From Mesorhizobium sp. M2E.F.Ca.ET.219.01.1.1 (GTDB lineage: Bacteria > Pseudomonadota > Alphaproteobacteria > Rhizobiales > Rhizobiaceae), in contig NZ_SADT02000005.1 of the NCBI RefSeq assembly GCF_004016445.2, positions 514,099 to 578,098 of the forward strand: 64,000 bases of DNA. The letters are read 5' to 3'. Of this stretch, positions 51,530 to 59,874 are shown in pieces. The notes below the pieces were generated by a model, which ran no database searches, had not been told where the DNA came from, and was given only the letters and a program-made list of their open reading frames with translations. Every line of letters begins with the position of its first letter. Positions within the stretch are counted from its first letter, which is position 1. The position numbers were made by a program, and so were the translations under genes.

Positions 51530-52173
51530 GGCAGCGTGAACCACACCGGCAGCACTCCAGTTTGCTGCGCGCCGTCGATCAGCTCGAAGGCCGGCAGCGC
51601 CACCAGGAACACCAGGCCGTCGAGCAGCGTGTTCAACAGCAGGCGCGGCCTGAAGCTGCCGGTGTCGCCCTCCTGATAGAGCGAAAGGTTCGGGAAGAAG
51701 CGCGGCACCTTGGCAAGATAGGCCGCATAAGGGGCGCCAAGAACTTCCTTCAGATAGCGCTCCTCGCGCAGGATGACGATGTGGAACGCGCCGGCGCACA
51801 GCAGCGCAAAGAGAATGATGCCTGAAAACGAGCCGATCTGCGCGCCGACGCCGGCGGCGGCCACCGTCGAGAACAGATAGAGCGGGTTGCGGGTGATCGA
51901 ATAGGGCCCGCCGGTGACCACTTCGGAGGATTTGCGCCCGCCGATATAGAGCGTCGACCACAGCCGCCCGACTATGCCGAGGAAGATCAGAAGCACGCCG
52001 AACATCTCGATCGACTCGTGCACGGGCGTGTTCGGCGGAAAAGTCGACTGGCCGAACAGAAGCGCGGCAAACAGCACCACGATCAGAACGGCCAGCACGA
52101 GGCGGCGCATATGCTGATAGCCACCGAGACCCGGCGTTCGCCGAGCAGGCTTGGACTTCACTTCATCGGCCAT
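51526..52173 (-). CDS. Membrane methyltransferase of the isoprenylcysteine carboxyl methyltransferase (ICMT/PEMT) type
   Basis: 215-aa protein with about four to five helices (LVLAVLIVVLFAALLF, FGVLLIFLGIVGRLW, FSGIILFALLCAGAFHIVIL, LLDGLVFLVALPAFEL). SAM-site signatures are VVTGGPYSITRNPLYL and EERYLKEVLGAPYAAYLAKVPRFFP. The substrate (isoprenoid or phospholipid) is unknown. The final codons end WFTLP, and the TAG stop lies inside the right arm of the adjacent MITE-like repeat, so the original C-terminus may have been longer. It interrupts the usual infC-rpmI-rplT order. Confidence 0.87.
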   Translation of the reverse strand: MADEVKSKPARRTPGLGGYQHMRRLVLAVLIVVLFAALLFGQSTFPPNTPVHESIEMFGVLLIFLGIVGRLWSTLYIGGRKSSEVVTGGPYSITRNPLYLFSTVAAAGVGAQIGSFSGIILFALLCAGAFHIVILREERYLKEVLGAPYAAYLAKVPRFFPNLSLYQEGDTGSFRPRLLLNTLLDGLVFLVALPAFELIDGAQQTGVLPVWFTLP

Positions 52174-52237
52174 GAGGAAAAACCCGATCGTTTACTCGCG
52201 ATCGCGAAGCGATCGTCGATTTGCCCGCGATCGGATA

Positions 52238-52270
52238 GAAAACAGGCGTCCCGCCGATCGTCGGGACGCC
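52238..52270 (-). terminator. Intrinsic terminator after infC
   Basis: Minus-strand stem GGCGTCCCG/CGGGACGCC (8-nt loop) followed by TGTTTTC. Confidence 0.7.
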
Positions 52271-52293
52271 CTGCACTATGATTTTGGCGGGAT

Positions 52294-52830
52294 TTAGCGC
52301 GGCGCCAGAACCATCATCATCTGGCGGCCCTCGAGCTTCGGCTCCGCCTCGACCTTGGCGATCGTCGACACTTCCTCGCGCACCTTGTTCAGAAGCTGCA
52401 TGCCGAGCTCCATATGCGCCATCTCGCGGCCGCGGAAGCGCAGCGTCAGCTTGACCTTATCGCCTTCCTCGAAGAAGCGCCGCACCGCCTTCATCTTGGT
52501 CTCGTAGTCATGACTGTCGATGTTCGGGCGCATCTTGATCTCCTTGATCTCGATGACCTTCTGGTTCTTGCGCGCTTCGGCCGCCTTCTTCTGGTTGGCG
52601 TATTTCAGCTTGCCGAGATCGAGGATCTTGACGACCGGCGGCACCGCATTGGGCGATATCTCGACGAGATCGAGCCCAGCCTCTTCGGCCAGCAGCAGCG
52701 CGTCGTTGATGGAAACATCGCCACGGTTCTGGCCGTCGGCGTCGATAAGCTGGACCCGGGGTACCCGGATGTCTCGATTGGAGCGCGGCCCGTCCTTGGT
52801 GGGTGCCGCTGCTTTGAAAGGTCTGCGAAT
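52294..52830 (-). CDS. infC: Translation initiation factor IF-3, AUU start codon
   Basis: 178-aa IF-3. An ATG- or GTG-based reading starts only at residue 63 (52644) and would lose the N-terminal domain. In the same frame the coding continues upstream to ATT at 52830: IRRPFKAAAPTKDGPRSNRDIRV, QLIDADGQNRGDVSINDALLLAEEAGLDLVEISPNA, then the C-domain KILDLGKLKYANQKK and RFRGREMAHMELGMQLL. GGAG lies 9 nt before the ATT. Start at AUU is the classic autoregulatory device of infC: IF-3 itself discriminates against it. The gene ends in its own terminator. Confidence 0.95.
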   Translation of the reverse strand: MRRPFKAAAPTKDGPRSNRDIRVPRVQLIDADGQNRGDVSINDALLLAEEAGLDLVEISPNAVPPVVKILDLGKLKYANQKKAAEARKNQKVIEIKEIKMRPNIDSHDYETKMKAVRRFFEEGDKVKLTLRFRGREMAHMELGMQLLNKVREEVSTIAKVEAEPKLEGRQMMMVLAPR

Positions 52831-53047
52831 GGTCGTGGTCTCCTCGGCCGTTTCGTTCAGGGTTTCTTCAGATGCGAAATAGGTGGACGCGCCTATGTGG
52901 TGAGCGCGCGGCCGGAGTCAATAGCATAGGCTGGTTGGAAAATCACCTGTCCGCTTGCCTTTACCTGCACCAAGCAAAGAAACGCCGCGAGCACTTTTCG
53001 TTGAACCACCGCCTGTGTCAAAAGACCGGCGGAAAGGACAAGCCCCC

Positions 53048-53818
53048 ATGGCCGCCAGTGTTCCGGTTTTCATCGATGTGAACGGGTCGAGCATCGCTGT
53101 CAGGCAGGCGCCCGGCGCTGCGCCAGGCATCGTTTGGCTCGGCGGCTACAAGTCCGACATGCTGGGCACGAAGGCGGAGACGCTTGCCGCCTGGGCCGCT
53201 CACGAGGGCCACGCCTATCTGCGCCACGACTATTCCGGCCACGGCGAGTCGGGCGGCGAATTCGCCGACGGCACGATCTCCAGATGGCTGGCCGAGAGCC
53301 TTGCCGTCTTCCGCCGGTTCAGCCAGGGCAAACAGATCCTGGTCGGCTCCTCGATGGGGGCGTGGATTGCGCTGCGCATGGTGCAGGAATTGCGCCGGGC
53401 GGGCGACGACCGCGTGGCCGGTCTCGTGCTGCTTGCGCCGGCGCCTGACTTCACAATCGAGTTGATCGAACCGGTGCTGACCAAGGCACAGAAGCGCGAT
53501 CTTTCGAAAAAGGGGTTTTTCGCCGAGCCGTCCGACTATTCGGACGAGCCTTATATCTACACCCGAGCGCTGATCGAGGACGGCCGCGCCAACCGGGTCA
53601 TGACCGGACCGATCGACACGCACTGTCCGGTGCACATATTGCAGGGCCTTGCCGATCCGGACGTGCCGTCCAGCCATGCACTGAAGCTCGCATCGATGCT
53701 GCCCGCCGACGATGTGACGCTGTCGCTGATCCCCGATGGCGATCATCGCCTGTCCCGTCCCGCGGATCTCGGCATGCTGAAGCGCGCCGTCGCCGACATG
53801 GTCAGGCGGGCCGCCTGA
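53048..53818 (+). CDS. Alpha/beta hydrolase (palmitoyl-protein thioesterase ABHD10-like)
   Basis: 256-aa cytosolic serine hydrolase: GIVWLGGYKSDMLGTKAETLAAWA, YLRHDYSGHGESGGEF, nucleophile GSSMGAWIAL, Asp in QGLADPDVPSSHA and His in PDGDHRLSRP. This set of motifs matches the mycophenolic-acid glucuronide esterase/ABHD10 group. An in-frame ATG at 52955 is less likely. Its stop is 2 nt before benE, so they are co-transcribed. Confidence 0.87.
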   Translation: MAASVPVFIDVNGSSIAVRQAPGAAPGIVWLGGYKSDMLGTKAETLAAWAAHEGHAYLRHDYSGHGESGGEFADGTISRWLAESLAVFRRFSQGKQILVGSSMGAWIALRMVQELRRAGDDRVAGLVLLAPAPDFTIELIEPVLTKAQKRDLSKKGFFAEPSDYSDEPYIYTRALIEDGRANRVMTGPIDTHCPVHILQGLADPDVPSSHALKLASMLPADDVTLSLIPDGDHRLSRPADLGMLKRAVADMVRRAA

Positions 53819-53820
53819 CC

Positions 53821-54963
53821 ATGCGCATCTCCATCCCGATATCCGCCTTCGTCGCCGCGATCGTCGGCTTTGGCGGCACGCTGGCCCTCGTCATCGCCGC
53901 CGCCAAAGCGGTCGGCGCCACCCAGATCGAGACCGCGAGCGGCGTGACGGCGATCTGCCTGGCCATGACGATCGAATGCCTGTGGCTGTCCTGGCGCACG
54001 AAGATGCCGGTCATCACCGCCTGGTCGACGCCGGGTCTCGCGCTGATCGCGGCCTCCAGCGGTTTCACGATGCCGCAGGCCGTGGGCGCCTTCATGGTCA
54101 CCGGTGTCCTTCTGGTCGCCACCGGCCTGTTCAAGCCGCTGACCCGGCTGATCGCGCAGATCCCGGCCTCGGTCGCGTCCGGCATGCTGGCCGGCATCCT
54201 GGTCAGCTTCGCCGTCAACGCGGTGAAGACCATTCCCGCCGATCCCTGGCTCATCCTGCCGCTGATCGCCGCCTTCTTCGTCATCCGCCTGTTCAATCCG
54301 GCTCTATCGGTGCTGGTGGTGCTGATCGGCGGCGGGCTTGCCGCTTTCCTCACCGGCCGCGTCGGCAGCCTGCCGGTGCCGGAACTGTCGACATTGACGT
54401 TCATTGCGCCGCAATTCACCGTTTCGGCGATCATCGGCCTTGCCCTGCCGCTCTATCTGGTAACCATGGCCTCGCAGAACCTTTCCGGCCTCGCGGTGCT
54501 GCGCGCCGCGGGCTACCACCCCGAACCCGGCCCCCTGATCGGCGTCACCGGCCTGTTCTCGCTGCTCTCGGCGCCGTTCGGCGCCGCGACCACCAATCTC
54601 GCTGCGATCTCGGCCGCAATCTGCACCGGCCCCGACGTCCATCCAGATCCGGCCGAGCGGTGGAAGACCGGGCCGTTCTACGCGCTCGCCTATCTCATCT
54701 TCGCGATCTTCGGCGCCTCGCTCGTGGCGATCTTCGCCGTTCTGCCGCAAAGCCTGATCGTGCTGGTCGCGGGGCTTGCCTTGACGGCGCCCCTGGCCAA
54801 CGCGCTGTCGATAGCCCTTCATGACGCTGGCGACCGCATGCCGGCCACCGTCACCTTCGCCGTGACGGCTTCGGGGCTCACGCTCTTCGGCGTCGGCGCG
54901 GCATTTTGGGGGCTGGTTGCCGGAATGGCAGTGCTTTTCCTGGAAAAACTCAAAAAGCGATAA
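53821..54963 (+). CDS. benE: BenE-family benzoate/H+ symporter
   Basis: 380-aa, about 12-helix inner-membrane transporter. Signatures: SGVTAICLAMTIECLWLSWRTKMPVITAWSTPGLALIA, PASVASGMLAGILVSFAVNAV, LVTMASQNLSGLAVLRAAGY and FGAATTNLAAISAAICTGPDVHPDP. BenE proteins import benzoate, but no benzoate catabolic genes are nearby, so the substrate here may be a related aromatic acid. It starts 2 nt after the hydrolase gene. Confidence 0.93.
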   Translation: MRISIPISAFVAAIVGFGGTLALVIAAAKAVGATQIETASGVTAICLAMTIECLWLSWRTKMPVITAWSTPGLALIAASSGFTMPQAVGAFMVTGVLLVATGLFKPLTRLIAQIPASVASGMLAGILVSFAVNAVKTIPADPWLILPLIAAFFVIRLFNPALSVLVVLIGGGLAAFLTGRVGSLPVPELSTLTFIAPQFTVSAIIGLALPLYLVTMASQNLSGLAVLRAAGYHPEPGPLIGVTGLFSLLSAPFGAATTNLAAISAAICTGPDVHPDPAERWKTGPFYALAYLIFAIFGASLVAIFAVLPQSLIVLVAGLALTAPLANALSIALHDAGDRMPATVTFAVTASGLTLFGVGAAFWGLVAGMAVLFLEKLKKR

Positions 54964-55078
54964 TCATTTCAGATGCTTCGCCAGTTTTAGCCGGACTTGC
55001 CTTGAATCGCCGATTCCGCCTTCCCATTTCGATTCTACGCAGCCGGTTTGGCTGTCTCCAATGGAAGGATTGGGAGAA

Positions 55079-55558
55079 ATGAATACGACTGCATTGATCC
55101 GTCCGGCCTGGACGCCGGCCACCATCGCGCTGATGGTCATCGGCTTCATGGTGTTCTGGCCGCTCGGCTTCGCCATGCTCGCCTACATCATCTGGGGCGA
55201 CCGGCTGGAAGGGTTCAAGCGTGACGTCAACCGCGCGACCGACGGCATCTTCGCCGGCTGTCGCCGCGGCTCCGACAAGGCGGCCCGCTGGGGCCACGGC
55301 TCGGCCCGCACCGGCAACGTCGCCTTCGACGACTGGCGCGAGAAGGAACTGGAGCGCCTGGCCGAAGAGCGCCGCAAGCTCGACGAGATGTTGACCGAGT
55401 TCGACGACTACGCCCGCGAGCTGCGCCGCGCCAAGGACCAGGACGAATTCGACCGCTTCATGGCCCAGCGCAACAAGCATACCGCGCCGACCACCACCGA
55501 CTCGGCCGACAAGCCCGCTTCCAAGCGCGGTAAGGGCACGAACCTGCTCGACGACTGA
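55079..55558 (+). CDS. DUF2852 membrane protein
   Basis: 159-aa protein: one or two N-terminal helices (TPATIALMVIGFMVFWPLGFAMLAYIIWGDR), a basic loop (FKRDVNRATDGIFAG), then a charged coiled coil (DDWREKELERLAEERRKLDEML, EFDDYARELRRAKDQDEFDRFM) and a Lys/Thr-rich tail. This is the alphaproteobacterial DUF2852 family; function unknown. GGGAG lies 3 nt before the ATG. A strong terminator follows. Confidence 0.85.
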   Translation: MNTTALIRPAWTPATIALMVIGFMVFWPLGFAMLAYIIWGDRLEGFKRDVNRATDGIFAGCRRGSDKAARWGHGSARTGNVAFDDWREKELERLAEERRKLDEMLTEFDDYARELRRAKDQDEFDRFMAQRNKHTAPTTTDSADKPASKRGKGTNLLDD

Positions 55559-55587
55559 GGCCACGCGACAGGTCTCGGCATGATATG

Positions 55588-55620
55588 CGGCGTCGCATCT
55601 TGCGGCGCCGTTTCTTTTTT
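55588..55620 (+). terminator. Intrinsic terminator after the DUF2852 gene
   Basis: 10-bp stem CGGCGTCGCA/TGCGGCGCCG (one G-U pair, 3-nt loop) followed by TTTCTTTTTT. Confidence 0.85.
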
Positions 55621-55678
55621 GTTCTCTTTGTAGCTTCCCTCCACTGGCCGTTTTTCTCGAATCGCGTATCGTCCAGCC

Positions 55679-56437
55679 ATGACCCTCGGCTTCTTTCGCA
55701 ATCTGACCAAGCCAAAGCCCACGCCTGTCGTGGAGCGCGAACATTGCGTCGCCGGCCGCACGCTGCCGCTGAAAATCGTCGAAAGCGCCAGGGCCAGGCG
55801 GCTCACTTTGCGCATCGATTCCGGCGGCCAGGGCCTGCGCGTCACCGTGCCGCCAGGCCTGCGCCGCGGCGAGGTGGAAAAATTCCTCGACCGCCACCAG
55901 GACTGGCTGGAGCAGCGTCTGGCCAAGGTGCCGACAAGGCCGCAGGTGCGGCCCGGCATAAAAATCCCAATCCGCGGCGTGCCGCATCGCATCGTGCATG
56001 AACCGTCGAAGCGCGGCACCGTCACCATCCTGCGCGACGATCGCGGCCCGCTGTTGGTCGTTCATGGCGAGCGCATCCATCTGCCGCGCCGCATCGCCGA
56101 TTACCTCAAGCGCGAGGCCAAGAAGGAGATCGAGAGGCTGGTGGTCAAGCACACCGAGGCGATCGGCAAGCGCGCCAAGGCGATAAGGTACAAGGATACC
56201 TCCAGCCGCTGGGGGTCATGCACCTCGGAGGGCAATCTCTCCTTCTCCTGGCGCATCATGATGGCGCCGCCAGCGGTGATAAACTATCTGGTGGCACATG
56301 AGGTGGCGCATCTCAAGGAGATGAACCACGGCCCGAAATTTTGGAAGCTGTGCGAGAAGCTCTGCCCCGACACCGACCGCTGCAAGGACTGGCTGAAGCG
56401 GAATGGCGGGGCGCTGCAGGCTATTGTGTTCGAGTAG
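55679..56437 (+). CDS. YgjP/UPF0102-like zinc metallopeptidase (DUF45, WLM/SprT-type)
   Basis: 252-aa protein of the M48-related DUF45 family. Zinc motif HEVAH (His207, Glu208, His211) sits in NYLVAHEVAHLKEMNHGPKFW; upstream are RLTLRIDSGGQGLRVTVPPGL, FLDRHQDWLEQRL and the family motif YKDTSSRWGSCTSEGNLSFSWRI. Likely a cytosolic metal-dependent peptidase; target unknown. It stands alone after a terminator. Confidence 0.9.
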   Translation: MTLGFFRNLTKPKPTPVVEREHCVAGRTLPLKIVESARARRLTLRIDSGGQGLRVTVPPGLRRGEVEKFLDRHQDWLEQRLAKVPTRPQVRPGIKIPIRGVPHRIVHEPSKRGTVTILRDDRGPLLVVHGERIHLPRRIADYLKREAKKEIERLVVKHTEAIGKRAKAIRYKDTSSRWGSCTSEGNLSFSWRIMMAPPAVINYLVAHEVAHLKEMNHGPKFWKLCEKLCPDTDRCKDWLKRNGGALQAIVFE

Positions 56438-56512
56438 GGCAGCTGATGGCGCAATGCGAAGTACGCTGCCACTGCTAGCGCAAACGCCGGAGATTAGCCG
56501 AGCCATCTCAGC

Positions 56513-56735
56513 GTCGTCATCCTAGGGCGAAGTGAGGAGCGGAGCGACGAGCGCAGACCCTAGGATCCATGCCGCGACGTGCGAGCGCCGCAGCGGTTCA
56601 GAAGTCGCTTTGCATTGACGGTAGGCGCCTCGGAACGGCATTTTACTCTCAACCGCGGCACTCTTCGGCCGATGTAACGGCATGGATCCTAGGGTCTACG
56701 CGCCGCTTCGCGTCGCTCCGCCCTAGGATGACGAA
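56513..56735. repeat. Compound inverted repeat, family P (copy C)
   Basis: Both ends are long hairpins of the form GTCATCCTAGGGCG...AGACCCTAGGATCCATGCCG, mirrored around a unique centre (about 56580-56670). The GGAGCGGAGCGACG block is shared with copy B at 10.8 kb. It fills most of the gene-free stretch 56438-56760. Confidence 0.8.
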
Positions 56736-56760
56736 GTTACGGTTGGCACCCTATGAACCT

Positions 56761-56976
56761 TCAATCATCGTTCGCCGCGTTCAATTCCTCCGGCCGCAAC
56801 CCTTCCTCGATATGCGGCCAGGGCAGAAAATCCCGGTCGAAGGCATCGCTGCCGAAATACTCCAGAGCCCGGTGCGCCTCGGCGCCGTTGAAGGCGGCCT
56901 TGTCCATCAGATGCGCGATCACCTCGCGCGCCTGGGCGATCTTCTGCCTGAGTTCGGCAACGGTCCGGTCGGCCAT
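56761..56976 (-). CDS. Small hypothetical protein
   Basis: 71-codon gene encoding a 71-residue acidic, mostly helical protein: MADRTVAELRQKIAQAREVIAHLMDKAAFNGAEAHRALEYFG, then DAFDRDFLPWPHIEEGLRPEELNAANDD. The ATG at 56976 is chosen because upstream codons do not look coding. It ends in copy C of the family P repeat region. No family recognised. It is divergent from trpF. Confidence 0.7.
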   Translation of the reverse strand: MADRTVAELRQKIAQAREVIAHLMDKAAFNGAEAHRALEYFGSDAFDRDFLPWPHIEEGLRPEELNAANDD

Positions 56977-57086
56977 GATTGTCCTGCTCCCGCCTGTGGT
57001 CCCGTTATGAAGGTAGCGTTTTCCGCCGCGCCGGCAACAGCATGCTTTTTCTCGACTCTTTTCCCGTTTCGTGCCAAGCCCGCGCA

Positions 57087-57746
57087 ATGACGCTCGACAT
57101 CAAGATCTGCGGATTGAAGACCGACGCCGCGATGGCTGCCGCCCTTGCCGGCGGCGCCAGCCATGTCGGCTTTATTTTCTTCCCCAAGAGCCCACGCTAT
57201 GTCGAGCCGGCCGAGGCTGGCCGCCTGCGCGAAGCGGCGCGCGGCAAGGCCTTGGCGGTTGCCGTTACGGTCGACGCCGATGATGCCTTTCTCGACGAGA
57301 TCGTCGCCAAGATGCAGCCGGACATGCTGCAGCTGCATGGTTCGGAAACGCCCGGGCGCGTGGCCGAGCTCAAGGCCCGCTATGGCCTGCCGGTCATGAA
57401 GGTGTTTTCCGTCAGCGAGGCAGCCGATATCGAGCGTATAAAGCCGTTCGTCGGGATTGCCGATCGTTTCATGTTCGACGCCAAGCCGCCGAAGGGATCG
57501 CAACTGCCGGGCGGCAACGGCGTCGCCTTCGACTGGCGCGTCCTTGCCGGCCTTGACGTCGGGCTCGATTACATGCTTTCCGGTGGGCTCAACGCCGCCA
57601 ATATCGGCGATGCCCTGAGACTGGCCAACCCGCCTGGGATAGATATTTCGTCCGGCGTGGAAAGCGCTCCGGGCGTCAAGGATCCGGCGCTGATCGAGCA
57701 GTTTTTCCGGGCCGTCAGGGCCGCGCGCGACGACCGCGCCGCCTGA
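57087..57746 (+). CDS. trpF: Phosphoribosylanthranilate isomerase
   Basis: 219-aa TIM barrel that converts N-(5-phosphoribosyl)anthranilate to CdRP in tryptophan synthesis. The catalytic general base Cys8 is in KICGLKT, and the general acid Asp in RFMFDAKPPKG. The phosphate-binding loops are YMLSGGLNAANI and GIDISSGVESAPGVKDP. Start at 57087 gives the standard length. It leads trpF-trpB-trpA-accD-folC. Confidence 0.97.
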   Translation: MTLDIKICGLKTDAAMAAALAGGASHVGFIFFPKSPRYVEPAEAGRLREAARGKALAVAVTVDADDAFLDEIVAKMQPDMLQLHGSETPGRVAELKARYGLPVMKVFSVSEAADIERIKPFVGIADRFMFDAKPPKGSQLPGGNGVAFDWRVLAGLDVGLDYMLSGGLNAANIGDALRLANPPGIDISSGVESAPGVKDPALIEQFFRAVRAARDDRAA

Positions 57747-57772
57747 AGCACATTCACATTAGGAGAGCGGCG

Positions 57773-58993
57773 ATGAACAAGCCGGCTATGCCCAATTCCT
57801 TCCGCACCGGACCCGACGAGCAGGGAATGTTCGGCATTTTCGGCGGCCGTTTCGTTGCCGAAACGCTGATGCCGCTGATCCTCGACCTCGAAGAGCAGTG
57901 GAACAAGGCCAAGAACGATCCGGAATTCAAGGCCGAGCTGCAGAACCTGTCGACCCACTATGCCGGACGGCCGTCGAAGCTTTATTTCGCCGAAGGGCTG
58001 ACAAAGCATCTCGGCGGCGCCAAGGTCTATTTCAAGCGCGAGGACCTCAACCATACCGGCTCGCACAAGATCAACAACTGCCTCGGCCAGATCCTGCTCG
58101 CCAAGCGCATGGGCAAGAAGCGCATCATCGCGGAGACCGGCGCCGGCCAGCACGGCGTTGCCTCGGCCACCGTCGCGGCGCGTTTCGGCTATCCCTGCGT
58201 CGTCTACATGGGCGCCACCGATGTCGCCCGCCAGAGCCCCAACGTCTTCCGCATGAAGCTGCTCGGCGCCGAGGTGCGGCCGGTCACCGCCGGCCACGGC
58301 ACGCTGAAGGACGCCATGAACGAGGCCCTGCGCGACTGGGTCACCAATGTCGAGGACACCTATTACCTGATCGGCACCGCCGCCGGCCCGCATCCCTATC
58401 CGGAGCTGGTGCGCGACTTCCAGTCGGTGATCGGCTCGGAAGCCCGCGCCCAGATGCTGGAGCAGGAAGGCCGGCTGCCGGACGTCATCATCGCCGCCGT
58501 CGGCGGCGGCTCCAACGCCATCGGTCTCTTCCATCCCTTCCTCGACGACAAGGATGTCCGCATCATCGGCATCGAGGCCGGCGGGCGCGGCCTCGATGGC
58601 GTCGAGCATTGCGCCTCGATGAATGCCGGCAAGCCCGGCGTGCTGCACGGCAACCGCACCTATCTGTTGCAGAACGCCGACGGCCAGATCCTCGACGGCC
58701 ATTCGATCTCGGCCGGCCTCGATTATCCCGGCGTCGGTCCGGAGCACTCCTGGCTGCGCGATTCCGGCCGCGTCCAGTATGAGCCGATCCTCGACGACGA
58801 GGCGCTGGAGGCCTTCCAGCTCACCACCCGGGTCGAAGGCATCATCCCAGCGCTGGAATCGGCGCATGCCATCGCCCATGCGATGAAGATCGTGCCCAAG
58901 ATGGACAAGGACCAGCTCGTCATCGTCAATCTGTCCGGCCGCGGCGACAAGGACGTGCATACGGTGGCCAACATGCTGGGCATGGAGATCTGA
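57773..58993 (+). CDS. trpB: Tryptophan synthase beta chain
   Basis: 406-aa PLP enzyme that condenses indole with serine. PLP Lys99 is in HTGSHKINN; the phosphate-binding loop is VGGGSNAIG; Glu and Ser contacts lie in ETGAGQHGVA and LSGRGDKD. Length and motifs are complete. It lies 26 nt after trpF and 2 nt before trpA. Confidence 0.98.
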   Translation: MNKPAMPNSFRTGPDEQGMFGIFGGRFVAETLMPLILDLEEQWNKAKNDPEFKAELQNLSTHYAGRPSKLYFAEGLTKHLGGAKVYFKREDLNHTGSHKINNCLGQILLAKRMGKKRIIAETGAGQHGVASATVAARFGYPCVVYMGATDVARQSPNVFRMKLLGAEVRPVTAGHGTLKDAMNEALRDWVTNVEDTYYLIGTAAGPHPYPELVRDFQSVIGSEARAQMLEQEGRLPDVIIAAVGGGSNAIGLFHPFLDDKDVRIIGIEAGGRGLDGVEHCASMNAGKPGVLHGNRTYLLQNADGQILDGHSISAGLDYPGVGPEHSWLRDSGRVQYEPILDDEALEAFQLTTRVEGIIPALESAHAIAHAMKIVPKMDKDQLVIVNLSGRGDKDVHTVANMLGMEI

Positions 58994-58995
58994 CA

Positions 58996-59835
58996 ATGAC
59001 CACCCGCATCGACCGCCGCATGGCGAAGCTCAAGGCCGAGGGCCGTCCGGCCCTGGTCACCTACATCATGGGTGGCGACCCCGACTATGACACTTCGCTG
59101 TCGATCATGAAGGCGCTGCCCGCCTCCGGCAGCGACGTCATCGAGCTCGGCATGCCTTTCTCCGACCCGATGGCCGACGGTCCGGCGATCCAGGCGGCGG
59201 GTCTTCGGGCGCTGAAAGGCGGCCAGACGCTGGCCAGGACGCTGAAGATGGCGTCGGATTTCCGCGCCGGCGACGACGAGACGCCGATCGTGCTGATGGG
59301 CTATTACAATCCGATCTACATCTATGGCGTCGATCGCTTCCTCGCGGATGCCAAGGCAAGCGGCATCGACGGGCTGATCGTCGTCGATCTTCCGCCGGAG
59401 ATGGACGAGGAGCTCTGCATTCCGGCGCTGAAGGCCGGCGTCAACTTCATCCGGCTGGCGACGCCGACCACCGACGACAAGCGCCTGCCCAAGGTTCTGG
59501 AGAACACCTCCGGCTTCGTCTATTACGTCTCGATGACCGGCATCACCGGCTCGGCGCTGGCCGACACCGCCAAGGTCTCGGCGGCGGTCACCCGCATCAA
59601 GGGCCATACGGCGTTGCCGGTCTGCGTCGGCTTCGGCGTCAAGACCGCCGAGCAGGCGCGTGTCATCGGCGCCTCGGCTGACGGCGTCGTGGTCGGCACG
59701 GCGATCGTCAACGCGATCGCCAATGTGCTGGGGCCAAAGGGCGAAAAGACGGCCGATCCGGCCGAAGCCGTCGCCACCCTGGTCAGCGGCCTTGCCCAGG
59801 GCGTCCGCGCGGCGCGCCTTGCTGCCGCCGAATAG
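58996..59835 (+). CDS. trpA: Tryptophan synthase alpha chain
   Basis: 279-aa TIM barrel that cleaves indole-3-glycerol phosphate. Catalytic Glu50 (VIELGMPFSDPMADGP) and Asp61 are present; the loop 6 region is YYVSMTGITGSA and the phosphate site GFGVKTAEQA. It is co-translated closely with trpB. Confidence 0.98.
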   Translation: MTTRIDRRMAKLKAEGRPALVTYIMGGDPDYDTSLSIMKALPASGSDVIELGMPFSDPMADGPAIQAAGLRALKGGQTLARTLKMASDFRAGDDETPIVLMGYYNPIYIYGVDRFLADAKASGIDGLIVVDLPPEMDEELCIPALKAGVNFIRLATPTTDDKRLPKVLENTSGFVYYVSMTGITGSALADTAKVSAAVTRIKGHTALPVCVGFGVKTAEQARVIGASADGVVVGTAIVNAIANVLGPKGEKTADPAEAVATLVSGLAQGVRAARLAAAE

Positions 59836-59874
59836 TTTTCCTACCTCTTTCTCGTAGGTACAGGAGCCGAAGCG

